The notes beneath the pieces were generated by a model. It was not told the DNA's origin. It worked only from the letters and a program-made list of their open reading frames with translations, and ran no database searches. This document shows, piece after piece, positions 1-12,415 of a stretch of 64,000 nucleotides of DNA (position 1 is the stretch's first letter; the number at the start of each line of letters is the position of its first letter). The position numbers were made by a program, and so were the translations under genes. The stretch comes from Phocoena phocoena (Eukaryota > Chordata > Mammalia > Artiodactyla > Phocoenidae): positions 59,481,306-59,545,305 of the forward strand of contig NC_089236.1 in NCBI RefSeq assembly GCF_963924675.1. Reading direction: 5' to 3'.

Positions 1-1130
1 GGAGTTCATAAACAAATAAAGATTTTGGAGTATTTCTGAGAAAGAGAGAGAGAGAGACTAGCATTGGGGTATGTATGAAACAGAAATAAGCATCAAAGTC
101 AGGGCAAAGAATATGGTTCAATGTTGCCCAATAAAAGGAAAGCGAAGTCAACCCAAGAGGAGTCCAGAGAGATTTTCTGGGCTTAGAGTTGGAAGCAGGA
201 GAGAGTTGTAATGAAACTCATGTTAAAACCAAAAGAATCAACTCAGAGCCTGTATTAAAAAGCATTCTTCATACAGAGAATAGGGAGCCTGCATCATTCC
301 CAGACAATCTAATGCTGATGTGAATGCCTGTAAATAAGACCTCCATATATTAGCCTTTCTGGTGTCATTAGTATATGTCCATAAACCAACAGTATCCAAA
401 TCTCCTCATCTGAAAGTGAGTTTTGCCAGTTATTTTCCAAAAGTGATGGCTAAAAAGCTCACAGCAGTTTTATTCACAGTGGTGGTCTAACCTGTAAAAA
501 ATCTACTTACTCAGCAGGAAAGAAAAAAATTCCATCTACACCATCCCTGGGTTTAATATATGAATTGAGTAAAATTAAATATCCTCATGCTTAAAGGCAA
601 ATCCTAACCATGACAGATAACAACTAAACAAAAACAAATGAAGAAACAATAGAAAACGGAACCAAGGGAAACAAAGATAATTTAGAAAAATAAAATATTC
701 ACAATAAGCTAAATTTAAATTCAATCGAGTATCCAAATATTCCAATATTTTGGGAAAATGCATTCCTTAAAAATAAGATGCCATGGAAAAATTAAGTCAA
801 AAGGGAAACCTCAAAAACTAAAATTTGAATTTATATTTTAAAGAAAAATAAATGGGCTATAAATGATATATTCAAAAACATTCCCTCAAGACATAAAGAA
901 AAATATTAAAAGAAAGCCTATGAAATTAAGATGGACATATACTTTTGGAAATGCACAATCTTAAGTGTCAGTTTGGGATACTTCCAATTGTACATAGTAG
1001 GAAACCTAACAAATTGTATTAAAACTGTGCTTGCTCCTGTATCTGAAGCATCTAGAGATGAGATTAGCAATGGAAGTTCCTTGAAAAGAGCTCAGCTTCT
1101 TTCTCTGTCATTGTCTTAGCTTTGCTCTCC
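1..1130. other. Unassigned AT-rich sequence
   Basis: No coding region, RNA gene or repeat family was recognised. The only clear structure is a short (GA)n tract near 43-57. Open frames are short and of ordinary AT-rich composition. Confidence 0.5.
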
Positions 1131-1680
1131 TCCATGTGTGACCTTTATCCTCTGGTTAACTTCTCCGGCTGCAGCAGCAGTTCCTCATGTCACATCTACA
1201 CATCACGCTATCCATATAAGTAAGCATCTTTCCAAGTAGCTTCAGCACAACAGGAAGAAAGCTTCTTTTCTGGAAGCCCTAGTCACGACCATCTTTATGA
1301 CCCTGCATCCACATTTCAGAGAAGGGCATGGTGACAGCCCTTCTTGCCTTAGCCTGGGAGCTCAGAGTGTGTTCTGGCTGATAATTCAGTGGAAGTAAGC
1401 CTTCTTCCCACTTCAAAAACCGAGAATGTCCTGGTGCAGAGTTTGCAAAACCATGGGGGTCATCCATCTGCTGTTGGTTGAAGCTATGAACAATGGGAAA
1501 GTGTGGCTGACATCTCCATCCCAGGATGGGGCAAGACCCATGGATCAGTATCAGGCATATGCCAGGACAGGCAGTTGGTGTGATGCAGGAGTACAGTGTC
1601 AGGGTATCTGTAGTGTCTGTACTCACCTTGCAAGTATCCTAAGTGTCCAATGCCAGAGGGAATATGACATTAAATAGCAG
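1131..1680. other. GC-richer unidentified block with overlapping open frames
   Basis: This block is clearly richer in G+C than its flanks. It holds a 115-codon open frame on the minus strand (1279-1626) and an 83-codon frame on the plus strand (1426-1677). Neither resembles a protein I know, and no convincing splice pair or start context is visible. An old LTR or other degenerate repeat is the likeliest explanation, but I cannot name one. Confidence 0.35.
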
Positions 1681-2059
1681 ATAAAAAACATGACAAGTCA
1701 GGAGAGAGACCTAAAAAGAAAGGAGAACTTGTTATATTTTGGTACCTTTAATGGCACTTCTTCTCTTTAGTTTTTGAAAAAGAGACCCTGCATTTTTATT
1801 TTGCCGTAAGCTATGAAAATTAGGTATATGGTCCTGGGCACAGCATATATTTCCTTGCAACACATCAGCCTAAATTGTGCCATACACACAATCCTGAATC
1901 AAATAGAACGGGAAGGAGAATTACATGTGCATTTGTAAGCAGAAATAAAGATAAGGTAAGAATAATGACCCTGCATTTCATGGTTATATGGTAGAGTTGT
2001 GATAACCTCAATAAGAGAAGATTCAGTGCCAAGCGAATTTCCACAAAAACATATGCCAT

Positions 2060-2900
2060 AAAAGATCTATAAAGAGAGGAGAGAAAATGAATGAGAATCA
2101 GCTATGAAAGAAATAATAGAAGAAAATTTACTTGCAATCTTAGATGACATGAAAGACCTCATTTTAAGATGAACAGAGTAAGTGAAAAAATACTCATATC
2201 TATACACATTTATAGAATTTTAAAGCATAAAAGATAAAAAGCAAATCCTTAAACTAAAAGAAAGAGAGGAAAGAAATATTTCCTGATAATGAGAACAAAA
2301 ACAGCAACTGGGAACAATGGACTTCACAGATGCTGGAATCTTGCTATCAAATATTTGAGAAAAAAGGTGTTTTGGGGCCACATCTAAATTCTGTTTTCAG
2401 CCAAATTATCAGTCAACTGTAAAGTCATAAAATATATTTTCATGCATAAAAGAGAAGGAAGATTTTCTTCTGATGAACATTGTTTATGCTCTAGCCAAGT
2501 GGTTGTGGTGTGCCATTGCAGGGGGAAGGAGGTCAAGACAGAAGACATGTGGCCCAGGAGACAATAACTCTAAGTATAGAGAGTTGGACAAATACTTGCA
2601 GTAGCCTAGTGGGTGTCTCCTCCAAATCATGCAGAGGCATTCAATAGGGAGATTCTAAGAAATAAGGGATCTAGATAAAACATGAAGTAGATTGAAAACT
2701 GAGAAAAAGGTGGTGATAAAGACACAAAAATGAACAATATAATAAGAAATCAGAAACTCTAGTAAAAATATTTATGTATAAATGTTACAGTTAAAATAGA
2801 AAGCAAAACAAAAGATGGGGTGGAGAGATAAAAATTGAAGAGTTACAATAAAATCAAAATGTTTGTTTTTGAAACTAACAATAGTAATATTTGAATGTCT
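2060..2900 (+). mobile_element. Degenerate L1M/HAL1-like LINE fragment
   Basis: Around 2395-2460 the wording resembles the segment of HAL1 and old L1M elements that encodes a Pro-Ala-Lys-(Leu/Phe)-Ser tract and a following Phe-Ser-rich stretch. Purine-rich sequence on both sides fits the same source. All frames are destroyed. The boundaries are approximate and the family call rests on motif recognition only. Confidence 0.45.
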
Positions 2901-3390
2901 ATGGAGTGATAATAGTACATAGAGATGAAAATACAATATTTAAATTAAGCATAATTTTCTAGTAACAGTGAGAAGACTATATTACTTCATAATCTTAATC
3001 TAGGGACATAGAATTAAAAAAAAATTTTGAAGGCAGAACATAAAAACTCTTAACATCCCTGAAAATGCTAAATTAAAAGTATTGTTGATAGGAACTGGGG
3101 AGATTGGGAGCAAAAATTACTCTCAGGATAAGCCTGAGATTTTGTTAACAGTTGATTGAAATAGATATAAAATTTTATGTCGATTTTAAAGTTGCAACTA
3201 TGTTTTATAGGAAGGAGTAAATGCAAATTTTCTTACATTGACAAATGGAAAAATGGATTAAACATATTAAATAAACATAGACAAATTTTAAGAATTTGCC
3301 TTTGAGGAGATGGACTTGAAACAGGCAAAGAGAGTTTTGCAGAGATAATGTTATTTGTCTACCAAACATTCATTTTCATCCTGTGAGCGC
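2901..3390. other. Unassigned AT-rich sequence
   Basis: I see no gene, RNA or recognisable repeat. The composition is strongly A+T-rich with short A runs. Confidence 0.4.
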
Positions 3391-3399
3391 AAAAAGATA

Positions 3400-3690
3400 A
3401 TAATCAAGTCTTTATGTCTCCATTTGGAAACATGTAACTAGTTCCCATCAATGGAATGTGAACAGAGGGAAGTAGCCCTCCTACCCATAAGCAGGTCCTC
3501 ATTTAATTTTTTTTTCACATTTTCTCCTACCTGTAGCAAGAATCACTTAAAGGAGGTTCTACCACAGCAGTTCTACTAGCAACATCCACACCAGTCTTTG
3601 AAAGAGCAACAGACCACATTTTATGTGTTACGCTGCAGAAATTTGGGGATTTTATTTTATACCAGCTAGATATAATTGTACTGCGTAATT
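3400..3690 (+). mobile_element. MLT1-like MaLR LTR fragment
   Basis: The segment near 3430-3480 resembles the MLT1 motif meaning 'catgtgact-agttc ... caatggaatgtgagcag'. The segment near 3640-3690 resembles the MLT1 3' end (gagatttggggttttgtt). Much of the middle is diverged. This would be a non-coding LTR remnant of an ancient mammalian ERVL-MaLR retrotransposon. Confidence 0.5.
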
Positions 3691-3984
3691 CAAAATACAA
3701 GGAGACTGTTTCACGATAAACCCTTCTAAGTGCAAATGATATGCTATCATGGGTATGTATCACTCTGAAGAAAATTGTTTTTAAAATGTCAATGAAAACA
3801 AAAGTAAAAAGTCTTTGCTCTTGTTTTACTGAAGGTTAAAGCTGCATGCAGTGCAATTTTCCGAATATCATTATATGCATCATGCCAGGTTTCAGAAAGC
3901 ACTACGTTGAAAGCCTATAATTTCAATTTCCTTGAAAATTATAAAATCTATATTTTCCTAAGAAAATGAAAACACTAACTTGAA

Positions 3985-4612
3985 AAGATATATGCACCAC
4001 CATGTTCATCTGCAGCATTATTTATAGTGGCCAAGATACGATGCAACCTGTGTCCATCAGTGGATGAATGAACAAAGCAAATATGGTATACATACACAGT
4101 GGAATATTATTCAACCATAAAATAGATGGAAACCTTGCCACTTGTGACAACATGGATGGACCCTGGGGGCATTATGCAAAGTGAAATAAGTCAGATGGAG
4201 AAACACAAATACCATGTAATCTCACTTATATGTGGAATCTAAAAACAAAAACAACTCAGATACAGAGACCAAACTGGTGGTGGTCAGAGAGAGGAGTTAG
4301 TCAAAAAGTACAGACTTCCAGTTTTAAAATAAATAAGTCCTGGAAAGGTAATGTACAGCATTGGTGATGGTAGTTAGTAATAGTGTATTGTATATTTGAC
4401 AGTTGATAAGAGAGTAGATCTTAAAAGTCATCATCACAAGAAAAAAATTGTAGTTATGTGTGGTAATGGATGTTAATTATACTTACTGTGGTGATCATTT
4501 CTCAAAATATATAAATATCAAATCATTATGTTGTACACCTGAAACTAACATAATGTTATATATGAATTATATCTGTTATATATCAATACCAAAATAAAAT
4601 AAATAAAAGTAA
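3985..4612 (+). mobile_element. L1M 3' end (ORF2 C-terminus plus 3'UTR)
   Basis: The sequence follows the typical end of L1 ORF2: a probe-like stretch encoding an aborted W-I-Y-T-M-E-Y-Y-like block (about 4080-4130), then 'gaaataagtcagatggagaa', then an old L1M 3'UTR ending in an A-rich tail near 4590-4612. Frames are interrupted, so it is a dead 5'-truncated copy. Divergence from the two large L1 copies in this window marks it as much older. Confidence 0.8.
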
Positions 4613-4615
4613 ATA

Positions 4616-5100
4616 AAGGTATATATGTCTATTTAAACTTAACCAAAATGTTATAAAATGATTAATTAACAAATACATGTACACACAAGTGAGGATTTTC
4701 ATAAGAAATAAGATAAGGTCATGTATTTGGCAAAAAATCATTAAATAAAAGGGACTAAATAATCAGAACAGATCTCAAACAATCAGAAAGCAAAAATGAA
4801 GAAAATTATACAGGAACTCACTGAAGAATCACAGCAAAAATACACATGGAATAATTTAAGTCTGATGGACTATAGTAATACCACAAAACTGTTTTATTAA
4901 TGCAGGAGACTGTGAAAGAAATGTTTTTTGAGTTTATATTTAGAAAACCATTAGATGATTCCTAATTTGTCTGCAGTGCACTCTGGCATATTAATAAGCC
5001 TGTTCATTCATGCAACATACTAGCTTCACACTACCCCCATTATAAATTAAACTTTTAAAAAAAGAGGCGCTACCCTGGACTCTATGTTTACAAGGTATAA
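4616..5100. other. Unassigned AT-rich sequence
   Basis: I see nothing identifiable between the L1M tail and the LTR-like block that follows. Confidence 0.4.
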
Positions 5101-5104
5101 AAGA

Positions 5105-5675
5105 GTATATCAGTCAGATATTCCTGCGTAATAAACTAATACAAACCTATGGCTTAAAGTAAAATCATTTTATTTAGCCTATAATTCTGTGGCTCAGCTG
5201 TGTGATTCTTTTAAGCCAGCTCAGCTCATCTCTGCTGGGTTCTCTCATGCCTCCATTGACAGCTGATGAGTCACCTGGCTGCTAAATGTTCCAGGATGGC
5301 CTCACTCAAATGTTCAGCATTTGGTGGCCTGATGAATATGGGGGGATATGCTGTGACAACACATTTCTGCTCTACATGGTTACTTGTCACCCAGTAGGTT
5401 AGCCTGAGCTTCTTCCTGTGATATCCCATGGTAGTCTCAGGATTCCAAATGGCAGCAAGAGAGCACGTGCTCATGTGCAAACGCTTTTCAAGCCTGGGTT
5501 TCACTTCATTTATGATGTCTCATGGCCAAAGCAAGCCTCATCGCCAAGTCAGAATCAAAGAGCAGAGGGAAAGACTATACCTCTTTTTGGGGGGATCCTC
5601 AATATCATAGTGCAGTAGCATGGTTGCAACAAGGGGGGATATTTGTGGCCATTTTACAATGTAACAGAAATGGCA
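5105..5675 (-). mobile_element. Ancient MaLR/MER-type LTR
   Basis: Read on the minus strand, the block has the order of motifs of an MLT1-like LTR: a 'gccatt...' start, a middle with 'gccatttggaatcctgag', and an end 'ttaagccataggtttg ... cgcaggaatatctgactg'. Several short frames overlap here, but none is coding-like. I am fairly sure it is an old LTR and unsure of the subfamily. Confidence 0.5.
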
Positions 5676-5822
5676 ACTTTCAAAAAGTTAAGGTCAGAGT
5701 TTAAATATACATTGTATATGTATTTCTATTTATGTATGTATTTTGTAACACATACATGCACTATTATATACACAAAGCATATGCTGCATGAACATATTCT
5801 TCAGGGCTTTATTTATTTAGTG

Positions 5823-6026
5823 TTTTTTTTTTTTTTTTTTGCGTTATGCGGGCCTCTCACTGTTGTGGCCTCTCCCATTGCGTAGCACAGGCTCCGGACG
5901 TGCAGGCTCAGCGGCCATGGCTCACAGGCCTAGCCGCTCTGCGGTATGTGGGATCTACCTGGACCGGGGCACGAACCCCCTGCATCGTCAGGCAGACTCT
6001 CAACCACTGCGCCACCAGGGAAGCTC
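5823..6026 (-). mobile_element. CHR-2-like SINE with target-site duplication
   Basis: A T tract (5823-5840, the antisense A tail) is followed by the short CHR SINE body, ending in the antisense tRNA-derived head (gccaccagggaagc). The head carries pol III A-box- and B-box-like motifs. Flanking copies of tatttatttagt at 5810-5821 and 6027-6038 form a 12-bp target-site duplication. Several CpG positions have decayed to TG or CA, so this copy is older than those at 42.8 and 43.9 kb. The frames inside are not genes. Confidence 0.93.
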
Positions 6027-6038
6027 TATTTATTTAGT

Positions 6039-6835
6039 TTTTAGCAGTAATTTATAATACTATAGAGTATTCTTCTTTTAGATTGCCTTCATGGAATTTC
6101 ACTTAGTGCCTAGAAGTCTTACCATAGTCAGGCTTGGAGAAGTCATATTGAATTCTCTATTTCAGGAAAACCTATGAAGTTGTGGAGCTAGGTTTTTAGC
6201 ATGAGACAGAGAAAAAAAAGTTAAAAATGAATTGCAAAGGTATTTTTTAGATTTTGCTGGGCAAGCTCTGGCTAGATCTGGAATTTCAGTTTATTCTAGG
6301 GTAATAAATATGTAGGCATTCCTTTACTGATATAGGATTACAGGTACTTTCCTGTGTCACCATGTTTTCCTCTGTACCACCACTACTTTCATAACAAAAT
6401 GAATTCGATTTTCCATAGTACAAGACTTCAGTACTTTTGTAACTGAGAAATTGTCTAAGAAAAATGTAATAAGTAGTTTAGAATTTTATAGTAGCCCCAA
6501 GAGTCTCTTTCTTCCTATTATAATACTAGGACATCCATGTCTTGTAATATGCCTATATGGAGTAAAAAGTATCCTTGTTCTCCTAAATATCTTTGCATAA
6601 TTATATTTAAATGCCTTAGGCTTTCTGTGTAGATCTGATAGTTCAAATGTGTGGGTACTCTTGCAGGAAGGTCTGTTAAGGCAGGGAACCTTGGACAAAG
6701 GGCTAAACCAGTTATTAGTTTACATAATTCCAGCACTTTCAGTGGTATTAATTTGTTTGACTTAAAAGCAAGAGATATTTGCTTAAAATATTTGTGAAGG
6801 GCAAAAACAATCATTAAATATATCCCATGTTTCTC
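6039..6835. other. Unassigned sequence
   Basis: No repeat or gene was recognised. Overlapping minus-strand open frames of 70 and 109 codons (6486-6847) have no recognisable protein features, and the longer one runs into the start of the adjoining L1. Confidence 0.35.
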
Positions 6836-6840
6836 TTTTT

Positions 6841-7144
6841 TAAACATCTTTATCGGAGTATAATTGCTTTACAATGGTGTGTTAGTTTCTGCTTTATAAC
6901 AAAGTGAATCAACTATATGTATACATTTATCCCCATATCCCCTCCCTCTTGCATCTCCCTCCCACCCTCCCTATCCCACCCCTCTAGGTGGTCACAAAGC
7001 ACCAAGCTGATCTCCCTGTGCTATGTGGCTGCTTCCCACTAGCTATTTATTTTACATTTGATAGTGTATATATACATGCCACTCTCTCATTTCATCCCAG
7101 TTTACCCTTCCCATTCCCCGTGTCCTCAAGTGCATTCTCTATGA
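6841..7144 (-). other. L1 3'UTR (antisense)
   Basis: This is the pyrimidine-rich strand of the L1 3'UTR, including the G-rich tract on the element's sense strand (seen here as ccctccctcttgcatctccc, about 6938-6957). The same 3'UTR is present in sense orientation at 25994-26360, so the two large L1 copies belong to related subfamilies. Confidence 0.85.
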
Positions 7145-10100
7145 CTATATCTTTATTCCTGTCCTACCCCTAGGTTTTTCAGAGGCTTCTTTTTTTATTC
7201 CATATATATGTGTTAGCATACGGTATTTATTTTTCTCTTTCTGACTTACTTCACTCTGTATGACAGACTCTATGTCCATCCACCTCATGACAAATAACTC
7301 AATTTCATTTCCTTTTATGGCTGAGTAATATTCCATTGTATATATGTGCCACATCTTCTTTATCCATTCATCTGTCAGTGGACACTTAGGTTGCTTCCAT
7401 GTCCAGGCTACTGTAAATAGAGCTGCAATGAACGTTGTGGTACTTGACACTTTTTGAATTATGGTTTTCTCAGGGTATATGCCCAGTAGTGGGATTGCTG
7501 GGTCATACGGTAGTTCTATTTGTAGTTTTTTAAGGAACCTCCATACTGTTCTCCATAGTGGCTGTATCAATTTACATTCCCACCAACAGTGCAAGAGGGT
7601 TCCCTTTTCTCCACACACTCTCCAGCATTTATTGTTTGTTGATTTTTTGATGATGGCCATTCTGACTGTTGTGAGGTGATATCTCATTGTAGTTATGATT
7701 TGTATTTCTCTAATGATTAGTGATGTTGAGCATCCTTTCATGTGTTTTTTGGCCATCTGTATATCTTCTTTGGAGAAATGGCTATTTGGGTCTTCTGCCC
7801 ATTTTTGGATTGGGTTGTTTGCTTTTTGTTATTGAGCTGCTTGCATATTTTGGAGATAATCTTTCATCAGTTTCTTCATTTGCAAATATTTTCTCCCATT
7901 CTGAGGGTTGTTTTTTGGTCTTGTTTATGGTTTCCTTTGCTGTGCAAAAGCTTTTAAGTTTCATTAGGGCCCATTTGTTTATTTTTGTTTTTATTTCCAT
8001 TTCTCTAGGAGGTGGGTCAAAAAGGATCTTGCTGTGATTTATGTCATAGAGTGTTCTGCCTATGTTTTCCACTAAGAGTTTTATAGTGTCTGGCCTTCCA
8101 TTTCGGTCTTTAATCCATTCTGAGTTTATTTTTGTGTATGGTGCTAGGCAGTGCTCTAATTTCATTCTTTTACATGTAGCTGTCCAGTTTTCCCAACACC
8201 ACTTATTGAAGAGGCTGTCTTTTCTCCATTGTATATTCTTCCATTCTTTATCAAAGATAAGGTGACAATATGTGTGTGGGTTTATCTCTGGGTTTCTATC
8301 CTGTTGCATTGATCTATACTTATGTTTTTGTGCCAGTACCATGCTGTCTTGATTGCTGTAGCTTTGTAGCATAGTCTGGAGTCAGGTAGCCTGATTCCTC
8401 CAGCTCTGTTTTTCTTTCTCAGATTGCTTTGGCTATTTGGGGTGTTTCCATACAAATTGTAAAATTTTCTGTTCTAGTTCTGTGAAAAATGCCATTGGTA
8501 GTTTGATAGGGATTGCATTGAATCTATAGATTGTTTTGTGTGGTATAGTCATTTTCACAGTATTGATTCTTCCAATCCAAGAACATGGTGTATCTCTCCA
8601 TCTGTTTGTATTGTCTTTAATTTCTTTCATCAGTGTCTTATAATTTTCTGCATACAGGTCTTTTGTCTCCTTAGGTAGGTTTATTCCTAGGTATATTATT
8701 CTTTTTGTTGCTCTTCTCTATATGTTTGATAGAATTCGCCTGTGAAGCCATCTGGTCCTGGGTTTTTGTTTGTTGGAAGATTTCTAACAACAGTTTCAAT
8801 TTCAGTGCTTGGGTTTGGTCTGTTTATATTTTCTATTTCTGCCTGGTTCAGTCTTGGAAGGTTGTACATTTCTAAGAATTTGTCCATTTCTTCCACGTTG
8901 TCCATTTTATTGGCATAAAGTTACTTATAGTAATCTCTCAGGATCCTTTGTATTTCTGCAGTGTCAGTTGTTACTTCTCCTTTTTCATTTCTAACTCTAT
9001 TGATTTGAGTCGTCTCCCTTTTTTCCTTGATGAGTCTGACTAATGGTTTATCAATTTTGTATATCTTTTCAAAGAACCAGCTTTTAGTTTTATTGTTCTT
9101 TGCTATTGTTTCCTTCATTTCTTTTTCATTTATTTCTGATATGATCTTTATGATTTCTTTCCTTCTGCAAACTTTGGGGGTGTTTTTTGTCCTTCTTTCT
9201 CTAATTGCTTTAGGTGTAAGGTTAGGTTGTTTATTTGAGATGTTTCTTTTCTCTTGAGGTAAGATTGTATTGCTATAAACTTCCCTCTTAGAACTGCTTT
9301 TGCTGCGTCCCATCGTGTTTTCATTGTCATTTGTTTCTGGGTATTTTTTTATATCCTCTTTGATTTTCAGTGATCTCTTGGTTATTTAGTAGTGTATTGC
9401 TTAGTCTTCATGTGTTTGTATTTTTTACAGATTTTTTTTCCTGTAATTGATATCTAGTTTCATAGCGTTGTGGTTGGAAAAGATAATTGATACAACTTCA
9501 ATTTTCTTAAGTTTACTAAGACTTGATTTGTGACCCAAGATAGGATCTATCCTGGAGAATGTTCCGTGAGCACTTGAAAAGAATGTGTATTCTGTTGGTT
9601 TGGATGGAATGTCCTATAAATATCAATTAAGTCCATCTTGTTTAATGTATCATTTAAAGCTTGTGTTTCCCTATTTATTTTCATTTTGGACGATCTGTCC
9701 ATTTGTGAAAGTGGGGTGTTAAAGTCCCCTAGTATGACTGTGTTACTGTCAGTTTCCCATTTTATGGCTGTTAGCATTTGCCTTATATATTGAGGTGCTC
9801 CTATGTTGGGTACATAAATATTTACAATTGTTATATCTTCTTCTTGGACTGATCCCTTGATTATTATGTAATGTCCTTCTTTGTCTCTTCTAATAGTCTT
9901 TATTTTAAAGACCATTTTGTCTGATATGAGAATTGCTACTCCAGCTTTCTTTTGAATTCCATTTGCATGGAATATCTTTTTCCATCCCCTCACTTTCAGT
10001 CCCTAGGTCTGAAGTGGGTGTCTTGTAGACAGCATATATACGGGTTTTGTTTTTGTATCCATTCAGCCAGTCTATGTCTTTTGGTTGGAGCATTTAATCC

Positions 10101-10150
10101 ATTTACATTTAAGGTAGTTATCAATATGTATGTTCCTATTCCCATTTTCT
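7145..10150 (-). pseudogene. L1 ORF2 pseudogene (endonuclease/reverse transcriptase)
   Basis: ORF2p nicks target DNA and reverse transcribes L1 RNA. The apurinic endonuclease domain survives in pieces (9547-10093), with the metal-binding VILGDFNTPL stretch visible. The linker and N-terminal RT region follow (8696-9330), including SPGPD-like and FTGEFYQ motifs. After a junction at about 8710 the sequence jumps to the region encoding [10 protein letters not shown], so the RT palm with its FADD catalytic box is absent. The C-terminal part (7145-8372) retains the cysteine motif [14 protein letters not shown]. The frame is split into at least six pieces by indels and stops. The natural stop has also been lost by a small deletion, so the frame runs on into the 3'UTR. 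Confidence 0.9.
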
Positions 10151-10203
10151 CAATAGTTTTGGGTTTGTTTTTGTAGGTCTTTTCCTTCTCTTGTGTTTCC
10201 TGC

Positions 10204-11095
10204 CTAGAGAATTTCCCGTAGCATTTGTTGTTAAGCTGGTTTGGTGGTGGTGAATTCTCTTAGCTTTTGTTGTCTGTAAAGGTTTTAATTTCTCCATCAA
10301 ATCTAAATGAGATCCTTGATGGGTAGAATAATCTTAGTTGTAGGTTTTTCCCTTTCATCACTTTAAATATGTCCTGCTGCTCCCTTCTGGTTTGTAGAGT
10401 TTCTGCTGAAATATCAGCTGTTAACCTTATGCGGATTGCCTTGTATGTCATTTGTTGTTTTTCCCTTGCTGCTTTTAATATTTTTTCTTGGTATTTAATT
10501 TTTAGTAGTGTGATTAATATGTGTCTTGGCGAATTTCTCTTTGTATTTATCCTGTATGGGACTCTCTATGCTTCCTGCACTTGATTGACTGTTTCCTTTC
10601 CCATATTAGGGAAGTTTTCAACTATAGTCTCTTCAAATATTTTCTCAGTCCCTTGCTTTTTCTCTTCTTCTTCTGGGACCCCTATAATTTGAATGTTGTT
10701 TCGTTTATTGTTGTCCCAGAAGTCTCTGAGACTGTCCTCAATTCTTTTCATTCTTTTTTCTTTATTCTGCTCTGCAGTAGTTATTTCCACTATTTTATCT
10801 TCCAGGCCACTTATCCATTCTTCTGTCTCAGTTATTCTGCTATTCATTCCTTCTAGAGAATTTTAAATTTCATTTATTGTTTTGTTCATCATTGTTTGTT
10901 TGCTCTTTAGCTCTTCTATGTCCTTTTAAACATTTCTTTTATTTTCTCCATTCTATTTCCAAGATTTTGGATCATCTTTACAATCACTTCTCTGAATTCT
11001 TTTTCAGGTAGACTGCCTATTTCCTCTTCATTGGTTTGGTCTGGTGTTTTTTTACCTTGCTCCTTCATCTGCTGTGTGTTTCTCTGTCTTCTCAT
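10204..11095 (-). pseudogene. L1 ORF1 pseudogene (RNA-binding chaperone)
   Basis: ORF1p is the trimeric nucleic-acid chaperone of L1. The likely start codon is at 11095-11093 (Met-Arg-Arg-Gln) and the stop at 10206-10204. The coiled-coil part and RRM are visible in 10566-10847, including the signature IIGVPEEEE. The C-terminal domain lies at 10260-10451, with LTADISAETLQTRREQQ. Breaks include an in-frame stop near 10863, a frameshift near 10927 in the coiled coil, and a stop between the RRM and the C-terminal domain (about 10581). The length is close to that of a normal ORF1, so only point lesions inactivate it. Confidence 0.88.
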
Positions 11096-11840
11096 TTTGC
11101 TTAACTTACTGTGTTTGGTGTCTCCTTTCTGCAGGCTGCAGGTTCGTAGTTCCCCTTGATTTTGGTGTCTGCCCCCAGTGGCTAAGGTTGGTTCAGTGGG
11201 TTGTTTAGGCTTCCTGATGGAGGGGACTGGTGCCTATTTTCTGGTGGATTTGGCTGGATCTTGTCTTTCTGGTGGACAGGACTATTTCCAGTGGTGTGTT
11301 TTGGGGTGTCTATGACCTTATTATTATTTTAGGCAGCCTCTCTGCTGATGGGTGGGGTTGTGTTCCTGTCTTGCTAGCTGTTTGACATAGGGTGTCCAGC
11401 ACTGTAGTCTGGGTCTTAGCGTTAAGATGGAGATCTCTGGGAGAGCTTTCGCTGTTTGATATTATGTGGAGCCTGGAGATCTCTGGTGGACCAATGCCCT
11501 GAACTCGGCTCTCCCACCTCAGAGGCACAGGTCTGACACCTGGCCGGAGCACCAAGACCCTGTCAGCCACACAGCTGATTAACTAAAGTTCAGGATTCTC
11601 TTCAAATTGGCACACACATATAAATGTGGTTTGATTTGAGCATCCTTGAATCCCTAGCCATTGAAGCACAAGCTTTTCAAGTCTGCTAGTGTTGTAGTGT
11701 CTCCTGCAGAGGCGGGTGGTGGTTGTGGCTCTCTGTGGGGACAAGGACACTGGCAGCAGAAGTTCTGGGAAGTACTCCTTGTCATGAGCCCTCCCAGAGT
11801 CCCATATGCCATATTTTTGGTAAGCATGTAGCATAGACAT
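11096..11840 (-). promoter_or_regulatory. L1 5'UTR (antisense view)
   Basis: This GC-richer segment upstream of ORF1 resembles the L1 5'UTR, which normally holds the internal pol II promoter. The minus-strand frames of 86 codons (11310-11570) and 85 codons (11583-11840) inside it are chance frames in UTR sequence. It is probably incomplete at the 5' end. I see no monomer repeats within it. Confidence 0.65.
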
Positions 11841-11844
11841 GAAA

Positions 11845-12380
11845 CATAGCAGCTTTATTCAAAAAAATTTTTTTTCTTTTTTTTTTGAAACTTACAAGCA
11901 ACCAAGATGTCCTTCAGCAGATGAGTGGATAAACAAACTGTGGTGTTTCCAGACAATGCAATATTATTCAGGGATAAAAAGAAATGAACTATCAAGCCAG
12001 GAAAACACATAGAGGAAACTTAGATACATATTGCTAAGTGAAAGTAGCTAATCTAAAAAGGCTAAATACTTACGTGATTCCAAGCATATGACATTGTAGA
12101 AAGGGAAAAAGACAATAAAAAGATCAGTGGTTTCCAGTAGGTTGATGGTGAGGGAAGAAGGCCTGATATGTGGAACACAGTGCCTTTGGGGCAATAATAT
12201 TATTCTCTGTAATACTATAATGGTGGATATATGTCATTATGCATTTTTCAAAACCTGTAGAGTACACAAAGGGTGATCCTAATATAACTATAAATTTTAG
12301 TTAGTCATATCGTAACAATATTGGCTTATGAAGTGTAACAAATCTACCACACTGAAGCAAGCTGTTAATGATAAGGGAAA

Positions 12381-12415
<35 letters not shown>

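Larger units (their letters stand above)
6836..11840 (-). mobile_element. Near-complete but dead L1 retrotransposon
   Basis: The order on the minus strand is 5'UTR (about 11840-11096), ORF1 (11095-10204), ORF2 (about 10150-7145) and 3'UTR (7144-6841). A short T run at 6836-6841 is the remnant of the antisense A tail. The UTRs and proteins match the L1 type of artiodactyls and cetaceans. ORF1 and ORF2 both carry stops and frameshifts, and ORF2 lacks about 820 bp. I could not find a convincing target-site duplication. On the 5' side it abuts an older L1M 3' end in the opposite orientation. The 5' boundary is accurate to perhaps 20 bp. Confidence 0.92.

Noticed and set aside
11310..11570. 86-codon minus-strand frame
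   Set aside because: It lies wholly within the L1 5'UTR and has no link to ORF1.
6836..11850. Target-site duplication for the minus-strand L1
   Set aside because: The flanks share only 5-8 bp words such as catgt, which is not convincing with an uncertain 5' end.
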